Shown here: positions 33,402 to 45,556 of the stretch, piece by piece
Position numbering within the stretch: position 1 is the stretch's first letter
Layout of the letters: each line of letters starts with the position of its first letter
Source of the DNA: Ctena decussata
Taxonomy: Eukaryota > Mollusca > Bivalvia > Lucinida > Lucinidae
NCBI GenBank assembly: GCA_963989385.1
Contig: OZ022511.1
Location: 23,120,503-23,184,502, forward strand
Direction: 5' to 3'
DNA length: 64,000 nt
Made by a program: the position numbers and the translations under genes
The notes under the pieces: generated by a model
What the model was told of the DNA's origin: nothing
Database searches by the model: none
Seen by the model: only the letters and a program-made list of their open reading frames with translations

Positions 33402-34337
33402 TTCTAAATTCTATCGCAGACACCATGAATTGGTTTCAAAATTTGATGTCGGATTAAAATTTCTTTTACACCAAGGCCTATCGGAACCAGAATTTTATGG
33501 TGACTTAGTATACAAATTCAAAAAGATTAAGGGTAGGACTGATTTTTCTGATCAATTCCGAAAAATAATAATACGTCACAAACGTATTGGCTATAATTTA
33601 AATGTTATGCGACAGTCTGCATGCTTAGTGATTAACCCAATCACGGTTGATAGCTTTGCTGCACTCTTTAATTGCACACCGGGGGATCGGTCGTCAGACT
33701 CTATGATGGCCCCGACCTAAAGCTATATATTTTAGTTGGTTGGGACCGGAGCCTTTTTGTCTGTTGCTTGGTCCACCGGGGCTCAACTGGTGACCTTCTT
33801 TTGCTTCAGATTTCCAGTGGGGTTGTTTGGCAGGACAGGGATCTCCACCTGTCAGACGGCCCGTTGTATCTGTTGAGTCCTCGTCTTTGCTTCTTCATGG
33901 TGTTGAAATTTGATTTATGTGTTTACCGTGATGATTCATTGACGAGTTAGAGGGTTATCATGCGAACCGAACAACCAACTAAATGTTTTTTACCACTTCA
34001 GAAACTGAGGGTGAGGTTGGGCCTGTAAAATCGATTTAAGCCCCCCAGTAATTCATTACTGACCGTTCCAAGGCGGTAGTTCTGTTGTGGTTTTTTGTTG
34101 CCTGTTTTTGGTGTCAGAGTTTCTGTGATGTTTTACCTTATGTATGTTATTATTATTTTTGGTTCGGTTTGGGTTGCTGAGTGGCCACCTTTTGGGAACA
34201 AGCTGCTCACTCGGTTGGCCATATGTTCTCTGTATCTTGATTATTTGTAATCTTAGTTGTTTCCAACTATGGTTTGAGGGCTGGATTTGGATTTTGATTG
34301 TTTCAGTTCCTGGTCTTTGCATACTTTTTACTTTTAC
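33402..34337 (+). mobile_element. 5'-truncated retroelement copy (RT C-terminal fragment plus 3' region)
   Basis: 33403-33717 is an open frame that matches, almost residue for residue, the C-terminal part of the reverse-transcriptase-like protein at the right edge of the window (LVYKFKKIKGRTDFSDQF, ACLVINPITVDSF). It is followed by about 620 bp of 3' non-coding sequence ending CATACTTTTTA. The 5' end is cut inside the coding region, as expected for target-primed insertion. The stop at 33718-33720 follows MMAPT. Confidence 0.8.
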
Positions 34338-34339
34338 CA

Positions 34340-36340
34340 AATGTACAAACTTGGGGATTCCGACAGTTTCAATGCTACCAGGGATTACAGAAAACATGCC
34401 AATTGTAATAAATCATAAATTACTTTGTAGAATGAAATTATAAGCATTTGAAGTTAGGTACTGTCTTTTCTTTTGTCAACAACTTACCACGGTTCACATT
34501 TTAGGCCAGGTATAATGAACACGGTTCGCCAGAAACAACCAACGCAGTTTTAAATCAAAGAAAATCTATACCCTACTGTCTCTTACCCATTCCATTCCTA
34601 TTTTTTTTTTAGTTGTAAGTAACATATTTTGCCTCGTGCTTGCAGATGGGCACTACTCGATCCATGCGGCATTACGTATTGTCTCATTTGATGCACACAT
34701 CTTGCTGTATCTGAACTGGTCTCTGCATACGCGCGTATCTTTTAAGTGATTGAAATATCTCACCGAAACCGCTTGTCTACTATTCCTGCACTTGCTTTTT
34801 TATACAAATGAGAAATCAATGCAGTACTAACATCAGCATAAGAAAAAGCATTGAGTTCTCTGCCACACACAGATGAAAGACGTTATGATACATCATAAAT
34901 TTATGTGAGAGGCATTAAACCGTTACACTCACCAGCGGTCTCCAAGCTGTAGAAGCCGTGAGCTCATTCACCATGCAATCACCTAGCAAAATAGCAATAT
35001 AAGGGTCACATGTTCGATCCGTTTTTTTTCTTTTATACTTTGGGAACGACGTCCCCTCTCAAAAGCTTGAATACAATGTATAAGTGGGTCTGAACCCCAA
35101 ACCTACATACACTCACACCTGGTTAACTATGTTTTCATGGACGTTACCAAAAGAAAAGGAGCCGATCATTACGAAACGTAAAAGAGTTTGAAACGACCTG
35201 GTCATCAGGTCGTTTGGTAACTCCGACTTTATTTCGTTTTGTAACAGCTCTTTTTTTAGTTTCGTAACAGCCCTTGTATATACATAGTTAACCGGGGTGA
35301 CGCTTGCGAACGCTTTACTATGTATGAACGTTTGAATGTCTATGCATAAACTTCACAATGTTCTTATTTGATGAAAATTGCATGTAAGCCTTATTCCCAG
35401 AGCGTTCACTTGAATTTCTGAGAAACCTTATAGAACCAGTGAAACCAACCCCATCTTATCCAAACAGTTACACAAACCAACGGATCATAGTGAAAACAAT
35501 TGAGCCGGTTCATGAGATATGGTGTCTTCAAGAGTTCCGACCAGCGTAGACACAAGCCAGAATAGAGCTACTCATGCTGGTTTGAGGCTAGCTATTTGGC
35601 ATGACCCTTCTGGAGACTTTGTCCTATACATGCAGTGAACAATAAAGACGCTAAGACTATGCGGGTGCGCAGGCTAATTTGTGTCTTCATTATTCGAATA
35701 TGGCATAAAGCACGAATTGTTACGTCGCGCATGAAATATAATCGGGTGACTAAGGCGCACGTGCAAAGTCCAACAGCCAAGATGAATGGACGGATAATTT
35801 TCGATTTTATGTCCTTTACAACAGTATTTCAGTCATATCAGGACGATGAAAGGGTGATGATGAAAGGCTGTGTGCAATGGAACCGCGTTTACGATAGGAA
35901 GTAGTCAAGTATGGTCGTCATCATTCGCATACTGGTAAAACAAGCCTACACTTAGTATAGAGTCAGCTCTCACACAGTTTCAGCATATGTGCATCTGTGT
36001 GAACAAAAAAGAAATATGTTACAACCATTCGTAAGCCGTGTTTAGAAAGACAGAATACACCCGGGTGTGTATTTGCACCCTGGTGCAAATCGGCATCCCC
36101 GATTTTGCTTAAAACCTTTTTTAGATGGACAAAGTACACCCCAAGATGACTGATTCTACCTATAAACGTCGTTTACATGGACAAAATATACCCCGGGTGC
36201 AATTTTGCACCCTAGGTGCAAATTTACACCCGGATGTATTTTGTCCATATAAACGCAGCTTTAAGTGTCAACCTTAGCACGATCTTGTCAACGTAATATT
36301 ACCAAGATGAGATGAGTAATATAACTAAAATCAGAAAGAT
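34340..36340. other. Intergenic sequence with small hairpins
   Basis: Contains a perfect 10-bp hairpin at 35191-35215 (AAACGACCTG, loop GTCAT) and an inverted-repeat zone at 36045-36265 built on caccc/gggtg motifs (gtgcaaat, tttgtccat). A decayed GAGCCGCGACACG-type MITE may lie at 35560-35780. No gene seen. Confidence 0.5.
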
Positions 36341-37518
36341 GGGTTCAGAGCCGGAAAAAGCACCACAGAGCAGATCTTCAACCTTAGAATCCTGTGTGAA
36401 AAGTATCTCCAACGTCAGCAGAATCCGTACCATGTCTTCATTGATTTCAAGAAAGCCTTTGGTAGGGTGTGGCAAGCAACCTTATGGCCCACCATGCGGA
36501 AGTACAATATCAGTGCAAATCTAGTTCGCACCATTGAGCCGCTATACGACAAGTGCAGTCTTGATGAATGGCAGCACAGGAGAATGGTTCAAAACAACAG
36601 TTGGAGTAAGGCAAGGATGTTTCACCCGCCCTCTTCAACATTTTCTCGAACGGATCATGTCTGATGCTCTGGAAGAACATGACGAAAAGGTCAGCATAGG
36701 CGGCAGATGCATTACCAATCTGCGGTTTATCGATGACATAGACGCTCTAGCTGAGGATGAGCAGGAACTAGAAACCCTAGTTGAAAGTCTCGACAAAACC
36801 TGCACAAGGTATGAGATGAAGATCAGTGCTGAGAAGACCAGACTGATAACAAACAGCGCAGATGGCATCCAAAGGGAGATCACGGTAACAGCGCAGAAGC
36901 TGGGTACTGTAATAAGCTTCAAATATCTTGGGGCAGTTGTCTCAGACGATGGCTCAAAACAGGAGGTTCTCTTAAGGATTGCTCAAGCCACTTCAGCTCT
37001 TACCAAACTGAAACCAATTTGGAGAGATAACAACATATCTCTTGGATCAAAGGGAAACTTATGCGCTCCCTTGTCATTTTAATATTTCTGTATGGCTGTG
37101 AATCGTGGACCTTGACAGCAGAGTTAGAGAAAAGAACGCAGGCTTTGAGATTAGATGCTTCCGAATGTTACTGAACATTACGTACAAGGACCATATAATC
37201 ATTGTGGAGGTTCGCAGAAAGATCCAAGCAGCCATTGGAGAATACGATGAACTCCTGGCGCTGGTCAAGAAACGGAAATCAAGGTTGTTTGGCCACGTCT
37301 CAAGGTCTTCTGGTTTAGCAAAGATGATTCTACAGGGCACAGTGAAAGGAAAAAGAAGAAGAGGTAGACAGAAGAAGAGGTGGGAAGACAATATTAAAGA
37401 GTGGACAGGGATGGATTTTGCCAGCTCAACTAGGGCAGCTGAAAACAGGACATTGTGGAAAGGGATTGTTTCGAATTCATCTGTGGTGCCCCAACGGCCT
37501 AGTAAGGTTAAGGGATAG
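36341..37518 (+). pseudogene. Non-LTR retrotransposon reverse transcriptase, 5'-truncated and frameshifted (RTE-like)
   Basis: It starts at the RT palm (GFRAGKSTTEQ) and passes through FIDFKKAF and RQGCF. The catalytic motif reads FIDDI instead of the usual FADDI, with both aspartates kept. The C-terminal part carries WFGHV-like and KRRRGRQKKRWEDNIKEW segments typical of RTE-type elements. At least two frameshifts (near 36555 and 37075) split it into three frames. The endonuclease half is missing. The stop is followed at once by a short GATAGAATAG-type repeat, and an extremely short 3' end is typical of the RTE clade. Clade assignment is inference. Confidence 0.85.
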
Positions 37519-37545
37519 ATAGAATAGAATAGAATAGAGCAGTTA
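37519..37545 (+). repeat. (ATAGA/GAATA)n tail of the retrotransposon
   Basis: Simple repeat immediately after the RT stop codon, marking the 3' end of the element. Confidence 0.75.
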
Positions 37546-37934
37546 GTTGTTTAGTAGACAGCATCTTAAGAACGGAGCACGAGAAATATGTCTAGGCCGT
37601 CTTGCAACTGATAGACGAAGAGCGGATTATAACTCGACAGCTCATTGTGAAAGCTGAACGTTTTGATTCTATGACTTGAAAATGCTGATATAATATTATG
37701 GTTCTCCAATTAACTCCACCCAATCCATCTATTCAGATTTCGTAAGTGTAACTAAGCCATATTGCTTATGCCAAATGTCACTCAGTAGTTTATACCCGAC
37801 AGAGGCGAGTTCAGCAGTCCCAGCGCTATCGGGCGCTCAGCTGAATAACTCTGACCATCAACAACCACTCACACTGCTGAACTCGCATCTACCATTTAAA
37901 GGGTGCCTGTTAGGTGTGTGCTTGCTATCACAGC

Positions 37935-37975
37935 GATTTCCTTGAAACTGCAAATAATGCAGTTTCAAGGAAATC
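37935..37975. repeat. Perfect 18-bp hairpin
   Basis: GATTTCCTTGAAACTGCA, loop AATAA, then the exact complement: no mismatch in 18 pairs. It is not part of any repeat I can identify in the window. Too short for a standard microRNA precursor. Confidence 0.9.
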
Positions 37976-39249
37976 ACGAGTGGTAGCATCGATTTTTTTC
38001 AAGGACTTGATATTTTACAAACTGCGTTCGTTGTTCCCGAAGTATGCTGACGAACCGCGTTCAGATGTTTCATGACCCGTGGTATGTTGTGTCCAGGAAC
38101 AAACTCAAGTGTTCACTGTTCCATGGATTTGAACAATCGACAATAATTTTTCAGACAGATGCTTGCGATGAATTAGAACCATAAAAGTATTCATGTTCAA
38201 GGTTAAAAATCGCTGTTTTCCTACCTTAGGTAGTCCTATGACGTCACCAAATCGAACTGCGTTGGTTGTCTTCTATCGCGTCCGTTGTCTCGGGATAACC
38301 CGTGTGATAATCGTTTTTTCTATGGTACATGTGACCTTGTCGATTCCAAACCCCACCGTATTTGCATAGCATGTCAAATAGAAGTATGAAACGGAAACTG
38401 ATTGGATTGTGACTAAAATGTCTGCCCAAAATTACCTAAGAATTGTCTGGTAGAAAAATGAAGACACATTTACTTGGACTAGCAAATAATAGCTTGAGTT
38501 TGTTGATTCTCGAGCTGCGAATAAGGATGGGTGTAAGGCAGTATTTTAGACTGGACAGGGATAGACTTCGCCATTTCAAAAGGTATCAAAAAACCTCCTT
38601 GCTCTAAGACTTAAAACATTACTGGAAGCTTTTGTTGCTTCTACCATAGCCCTGTGTCTATGGCAGAAACCCGCTCAGGACAAACTTTTATCATAACAGA
38701 AAGCTTGTATTACTTTGATAATTTGCCGAAAGTTTCCAGAAACCCCTTTCAACTCTCATTAAATACAGATTTCTTTCATGCTTTCATAACGTATATAGAT
38801 GTACATGTATCCACGTGGCAGGGACAGATAACCATGATTGACGTCTAAATACCATGCATACCGGTTTTAAAGAAAGCTAATGTTCATTGTTCTCTTCTGT
38901 GCAATTTTATTAAGATATACCAAAAACTCTGATTCAAAATAATTTTTTATAAATGCAAACATGTATATAAGCCTATGCAAGGGACAGAAAACCTGAAAAA
39001 AATTAACCATAAAACGAATCTTATATTGTTTCGTTAAATTGTTGCAAGGCCAGGAAATCGCTTTCAACCCTGCTTTTTGTATATATTACATGCTTTTATA
39101 GATGTATATAGCCCCGATGCAGGGGTCGATGGGCAAAACACTGCCTGCAAGAGAAGGGATATATTATTTCAACCATTTCTGTGAAATTTCATCAAAATAT
39201 TTTGAAGTGTAAAGGAATTACAGACCCACTTTTGAGACCTTCACAAGGG
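37976..39249. other. Intergenic sequence
   Basis: Holds the second arm (38245-38311) of the inverted pair with 33122. No gene seen. Confidence 0.5.
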
Positions 39250-41450
39250 CTATAATCCTGTCAGAAATAAAAACCAGAAGACCAAATGGTCCTGTAGCTC
39301 ACCTGACACCTCGTGTCAACAGACACAATTTGTCATTTCACTCATTTTTACAAATTTGAAATCAGTGGCTCATAAGTAGTCATATTTTACTTTTAAAATT
39401 TCAGTGACCTTGAGCAAAGTTAAAAAAATGACCTTGACCTTTGATGACCCTATGTCTTCATGTATTCATTTAGTTAACCATATTTTCCAGTTACTATATC
39501 TAGGCTTAAACAGTTTCCATGACATCAACTGTGTAGCATTTTTCCATACGAAAGCACAACATACCAACTTTGACCTTGCCATAAATTAACTCAAGGGAAA
39601 TGCACAGTCATGATTTGTACAAACTATGATGGGCCCGAGTCCCCAATGCTACATACCATGCCACAAGGTCATTGGGCTTTTGGTGCCGGAGAAGAAGATT
39701 TTTGAAGGGTTTTTACTCTATATGGGCATGGCGGCCATCTTGGTCATGTGACCATGACCATCTGAACAAAGTTTGGTTCCTCTGACCCTGTGAAGCTTCA
39801 CATGAAATATGGCTTCAAACAGCCCAGTGGCTTCAGAGAAGATGTTTGAAAATATTAACAGGCGACAGAATCTCAGTGACCTTGAACAAAGATCAAAGAA
39901 TGACCTTGACCTTTAGCAACATAATATCTTCATTTGCTGATTAGTTAATCATATCTACCAAATATTATAGCTAACACTTAAACAATTTCTGAGAATCCAC
40001 TGTTTAAGCATTTTCCCGTACAAAACCATAACATACCAAAAATGACCTTGCCATAAATTAGGCGAAGGTCAATGCAAGGTCATGATTTGTATAAATTATG
40101 ATGGTCCCGGGTCCTCAATGTGTCATACCAAGCCAAAAGGCCATTAGGCCTTTGATTCTAAAGAAGAAGATTTATGAAGGTTTTTACCATATATGGGCGT
40201 AGCGGCCAACTTGGTCGTGTGACAAAAACCATCTGAACAAACTTTAATTCCTTTTGCCCACTAAAGCTTCATATGAAATATGACTTCAATTGCCAAGTGG
40301 CTTCAGAGGAGAAGATGATTGAAAATGTTTTCGGGAGACAGAATCTCAGTGTCCTTGAACAAAGTTCAAAGAATGACCTTGAACTTAAGCGACAAAATTT
40401 ATTCATATGGTCATTTAATTAACTATATTTTCCAAATATTATACCTTAAAGTTGAATAGTTTCTGAGAATTCCACTGTTTAAGCATTTTGCCATAAAAAA
40501 AATTAATGTACCAAAGTTGACCATGTCGTAAAATAGGTCAGGGTCAACCTACAGTCATTATTTGTACAAACTATAATAGGCTTGAATGCCCAGTGCTATA
40601 TACCAGCTTTCAAGGTTATAGCACTTTTAGTATAGGAGGAGAAGATTTTTTGTAGGTTTTTTACCATATATGGGCGTGGCGTCCATCTTGGTCATTTGAC
40701 CAAGACCATCTGAACAAACTTTAATTCCGTTGTCCCATTAAAGCTCCATATGAAATATGACCTCAATCAGCCCAGTGGCTTCAGAGGAGAAGATGATTGA
40801 AATTTTGACAGGAGACAGAATCTCAGTGTCCTTAAGCAAAGCTAAAAGAATGACCTTGACCTTGAGGGACACAGTTTCTTCATCTGGTTATTAAGACAAC
40901 CATATACACCAAATATTATACCATAAACTTAAATAGTTTCTTAGAAATCTACTGTTTAAGCATATTTCCATACAAAAACATAACGACCAAAGTTAACCAT
41001 GTCGTAAATTAGGTCAAGGTCAATCTATGGTCATCATTTGTATAAACTATAATGGGTTCAGATGCTCAATACTACATACTAAGTTTCAAGGTCATAGGCC
41101 TTTCGGTTCTTGAAAAGAGGATTTTTGAAGGATTTTTACCATACATGGGCGTGGCGGCCATCTTGGTCATGTGGCCATGATATCCCGAATAAATTTTCGC
41201 TACCAAAGCCTAGGTAGGCTCCATTTGAAATATGGCTTCAATCGGCCCAGTGGTTTCAGAGGAGAAGATGTTTGAAAATGTTGACGACAGACGACAGACG
41301 GAAGAAAAACCATAAAAATACTCAGTTATCGAACGGAAAGAAAATGCTCTCGGACGGACAGACAGATATACGACGGACGGATGGACAGACACATGGACTG
41401 CCAGCTTATAAACATAATACCCCACCAGTTACGTGTGGTGGGGTATAAAA
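39250..41450. repeat. Tandem array, ~475-bp units
   Basis: About 4.3 units. The phrase cttggtcatgtgacca..ccatctgaacaaa recurs at about 39739, 40211, 40689 and 41163. Each unit has TGACCTTGACCT (39429, 39901, 40851) or a one-base variant (40374). The array is bordered on the right by a hairpin taccccaccag..tggtggggta. Similar blocks are common in bivalve genomes (general knowledge). Short frames inside are not genes. Confidence 0.85.
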
Positions 41451-41965
41451 AGAGATGCGCAGGTCTCGGCAGGCAACAGCTATCCCTTTCCGAACCACAT
41501 GTACTGGCGTTACTCGCTCGCGAGACGGAGACATGAATACCATCTTTAGTCGTGGTCATATTAGTGGACGTGTTTTTTTGACTGGTGCTTTCTGAAATGT
41601 CGTTTCTTCCAGTCCGACTGATAGCCTTTCATTCGTTCATTAAGTGTACGTTTAATATCGCCTACGTAATGCGTGGCGCAATGAGTGCAAATATACTGAG
41701 AGGTAAAGGAAAGTATACACTTTTTGAATGCATTATCTTACTCATTCTATTGTCTTTGGCCTGAAAGTTTGCATGCGTTATTTCTACTCCAGATACATGT
41801 ACATCGATGTGGTATAGAAACAAAATACTTACTGAAAAGCTTGACTAGCATGCCGGTTTTGCACTTTTTCCACGAGCAGAAAATCTGTATTTGAAATTTC
41901 GGCTGTTTTTCTAAACAAAGCACAGCGTTTGCGTTTCATGCGTCCCATGACAAGGCTCTTTGTGG

Positions 41966-42145
41966 AATTAAAATCTTAAACAGTTCCTTCAAGAGCAGAG
42001 AATATATTCAGAAGAAGGAACATGGGCCAGACTACGTAGTTTCGGCTAATAAAGCCTCTTCAGTGACCCTGACAGTATCTGGTGACGAAACCAGAGAAAA
42101 GCTGTGATTTCTTAATCTTAATTGGACAGTCGATTCAAAGACTGA
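41966..42145 (-). mobile_element. Retrozyme-like fragment, minus strand
   Basis: 180-bp truncated copy of the ribozyme repeat. Its 3' end (GATTTTAATT at 41966) is the same as in the plus-strand copies, and its 5' end is cut upstream of the hairpin. It lies inside the inverted-repeat element. Confidence 0.85.
42024..42069 (-). ncRNA. Hammerhead ribozyme, type I, best-preserved copy
   Basis: On the minus strand: stem I GGGTCA/TGGCCC, core CTGAAGA, perfect stem II GGCT-TTATT-AGCC, GAA, stem III ACTACGTAGT, cleavage expected after the C at 42030. No core mutation and no stem mismatch apart from one wobble in stem I. Confidence 0.93.
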
Positions 42146-43841
42146 AGACGGAAAGCGTACATTACGCCAGAGGCAAAAACGAAAGTATATACTTCATCGC
42201 CAATTAGTCGTGACTCTAGTGTATATTATGAAGCCAGCTAAGAGCCGCTTTGATCGCTCAGCCTGTTTCGACTTTTGTCTGCACCAAAAGCATTATCGTC
42301 ATGTGCATTGAAACGCATATAGTGTGGTTTGTTCAGAAAAACAACCGAAATGCAAAAACCGATTTTGCAGCAAAATCGCATCGTTAATATGATGCACGTG
42401 TGAAAAGGCCAAAACCAACATGTACGTATGCTGTCGCTAGTCAAGCGAATTTTAGCAATCTAACAATACCACGTTATTGTAGATAAAGGTAAGATACATC
42501 TTGTAGGACTTTAGACCTGAGAAGTCAATAATAAGAAAAGTACGGGCTTTTGAAAATGTATCCTTTCTTTTTTTCTCTGCGTATGTTTTCGTCCATGCCG
42601 CAAGGAAATTTCTATCGCTCAAATGAAACGCAAACGTTGTTGTTTATTTAAGAAAACACCTGAAGTTTCAAAAGCAGATTTAGATCAAAAGCGTGTCGTC
42701 AGTTTTCCTACACGTGGAAAACGTGCAAAAACGGCATATACGCATAGTGACGCTAGTCAAGCGTTTCAATCGGTAATTTGACTACACCAGATTGATCCAC
42801 CTTGAGCAAAAATAATTCATGCAGAATTTCAGACAGGAGCGGTAGAAAATAAGTAAAATATGACATTCAAAAAGTGTAGACTTTCCTTTGCCTCTGAGTA
42901 TAATTAGTAGGATGAAATTCGCGGACTTGGAGTTTGTCTGTCTCTGCGCCTGATCATCAGTTCACCAGGAAAGCATCCTTTATTACCACCACAAGGCTTT
43001 GACTGCCAATGGGCCCATCAAAACTAGGACTAGAGTTGAGATTTGAACGAACAAGAAGATTCTCTGGACTATTCAGTGATTGTCTTTTGGAAAACCCTTT
43101 TAAGAGGGAGGGGGGGGGGCATGGGGGAGGAGGGTGACTTGAGAATCTTATTCACGTATTTGGAAGGGTCGATAAGATGTCCAAATTTATTGACAATCGT
43201 CTTGAATTTCGGTAGCTCTGGACAATTTGCCAGCTCGAGGGGAATTTATGTGTTTGTGGGTTCTGGCTTTGACTTCATGTGAATCAAGTCTTCTATTTTG
43301 ACCATTATGGGTGGTCCTATACGTGCCGCAATTATCTGAGATCTGACTCTGTTTTACATGTGTTTAATTTAAGTTGTGTTGATTTTTCTATCGTTTCATT
43401 TTTGTTTTTTTCACAAGAAAAGTAGAAAAAAAGCAATGATTAGGAACAGATCAATCGAATTCCACATCCTGTCCAGAACATCAAACGGGAACGGGAGACC
43501 TACAGCTAAGACGGCGCCAAAATAGAAGGCAAAGCGAAAAGCAAGTGGACAGTTTTTCCCCAATAAATGGCTACAAGGCTATCCTAAACAAATCGAACAA
43601 CTAAGTCAAATATAAATATAACGCTTACGAACAATTCAAATAAAATGAGCCTTTTATGCATTTAATGCAAAATATATATTTCAACTACGATTTAGCTGTT
43701 CCTAAATGGCAAAAATCGATGATTATTAAACTTTAGCAAATTAGGTCATTTCAGTTGTATAATTTGACTTACATGGTCTCCGCTAAGGGGAATACTTTGT
43801 TCAGTATTTTATTTATTTATTTATTTATTTATTTTTCAAAG

Positions 43842-43946
43842 TCTGGACTACCAGGGCGGCCAGGATTCGAACCTCACGCTGACTATGACAACTCCGCCTA
43901 GTTATTCAGAGACACTCGCTTAACCATTTGTGCGACTACACTCCTT
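43842..43946 (-). mobile_element. tRNA-derived SINE-like head (block B copy 1)
   Basis: Partner of 871-975, box B intact on the minus strand. Confidence 0.6.
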
Positions 43947-44271
43947 AAAAAAAGGAGCTTTATGGGACTATAATAAAGTAAAAAGATAGGCAATGACCAG
44001 GAATTAATACATTCAAATCCCACATTCCGCTCTCAAAACCATTAGGGAAAGAAGCACATACTCACAGAAATTGACACAAGCTTGATTTCTCTAAATGACC
44101 CATCGGACTGGGCAACTCGATATAGTTGTGCTTACATAATCAGAATACCAACGCTTGGAAATATTATTTGATTTGGTTTAAGATTTAACAAACTTCAACA
44201 GATATTCTGGCCCAGAATCATTTTACTTTTGCAAGTACATCCGAAAAAAATGTTTAGTTGAGAAATAAAGA

Positions 44272-44372
44272 AATACCAACTGTGCGGCTAGGATTCAAAC
44301 CCACGCCGACTACAAAATCTCCGCCTGGCCATTCAGAGGCACTTCTTTACCATTTGCGCCTCTACGCTCCTT
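44272..44372 (-). mobile_element. tRNA-derived SINE-like head (block B copy 2)
   Basis: Partner of 1531-1630, with the same decayed box B. Confidence 0.55.
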
Positions 44373-44702
44373 AAAAAGGGAGTTTTTGTATGGAACAATG
44401 TTAAGCTTGATGTCTAAATGACTCGTCAGATAGGGCTACTTGAATACGTTGTGCTAACACAATCAGGTATATACATGTACGATACCAAAGCTTGGAAATA
44501 TTACATGATTTAATTTAACATTTTTCAAACTTCAACAGATATTCCAGCCCAGGATCATTGTACCGATGTAAGTACATCCAAAAAAGTGTATAGTTCAGAA
44601 AGAAAGAAGTACCCACTGGGCGGCCAGGATTCGAAACCACAACTTAATCGAGTAGCCCTATCCGACGGTTCATTCAGGGAAATCAAGCAAAACATTGTTC
44701 TA

Positions 44703-44800
44703 AGGAGTATAGTGGCGCAAATGGTTAAGCGGTGTCAGTGAGTGGCTAGGCGGAGTTTTCCTAGTCGGTGTGGGTTGGAATCCTGGCCGACCAGACGGTA
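44703..44800 (+). mobile_element. tRNA-derived SINE-like head (block B copy 3)
   Basis: Partner of 1961-2060, followed by a longer (TA)n run. Confidence 0.55.
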
Positions 44801-45331
44801 CATCTTTATTTCTCTTTTATATTCTATATATATATATATATCTATATATTTGTATATATTAAGCAAACGTCAGATTATCAGATTTATATCTTCATTTAAG
44901 ACGTGGAAGATTTTTTTTCTGTTGAATGTGTAAGCTTCCTGATGTAAACACTGCAAAAATAATTTAAATATAGACTTAATCAGTAGATAAGGGTACGCTG
45001 CAAAACAAAATTAATCAAAAAGATTAAAGAAAGAAACGGTATAATAACGAAATTTAAAACAAACCGTGCCTCTATCTTTCATCTATATCCATGACTAGAT
45101 AATATGACAGGACAATTTTCATATCAGCCTTTTTCTTCAGGCCAAGAAAATGCCTTTCATCCTATCGTGTCTGTATAAGTTATATATGGTCTTACTGATT
45201 AACTGACAGTGGTTTATGGGCAGTATGTCCCCATAATAAGAAAAAGTATATTGTGATTAACATTCGAATGCAAGTTACATCTTCAATGCTACACCAACAT
45301 CAGTAGACGTATCGTGAATCGATGCTTAATT

Positions 45332-45556
45332 GAGCCGCGACACGACAAAACCAACAAAGTGGTATTTGCACCCGATGAAGACTCAGATCAGCCAAGTCTG
45401 ATCAGAGTCTGCGCTGTCCGCATGGAGCTAATTTAACCACTGAGCTACCCTTTAAGCGCACAGCGAAGACTTTGGTTAGACTAGGCAGATGCCCAGCTGA
45501 TCTGAGTCTTCACTGGGCGCATATGCCACTTTGTTGGTTTTGATATGTCGCGGCTC
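45332..45556. mobile_element. Palindromic MITE (GAGCCGCGACACG), block B copy
   Basis: Orthologous to 2594-2818, with the same AATT flanks. Confidence 0.9.

Larger units (their letters stand above)
41692..42902. mobile_element. 1.2-kb inverted-repeat element
   Basis: The ends TATACTGAGAGGTAAAGGAA and, as complement, TATACTCAGAGGCAAAGGAA run into a shared ..TACACTTTTTGAATG, about 35 bp in all. An internal ccagaggcaaaaacgaaagt near 42160 is a third relative. No transposase frame. It encloses the retrozyme fragment at 41966-42145. Confidence 0.7.
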
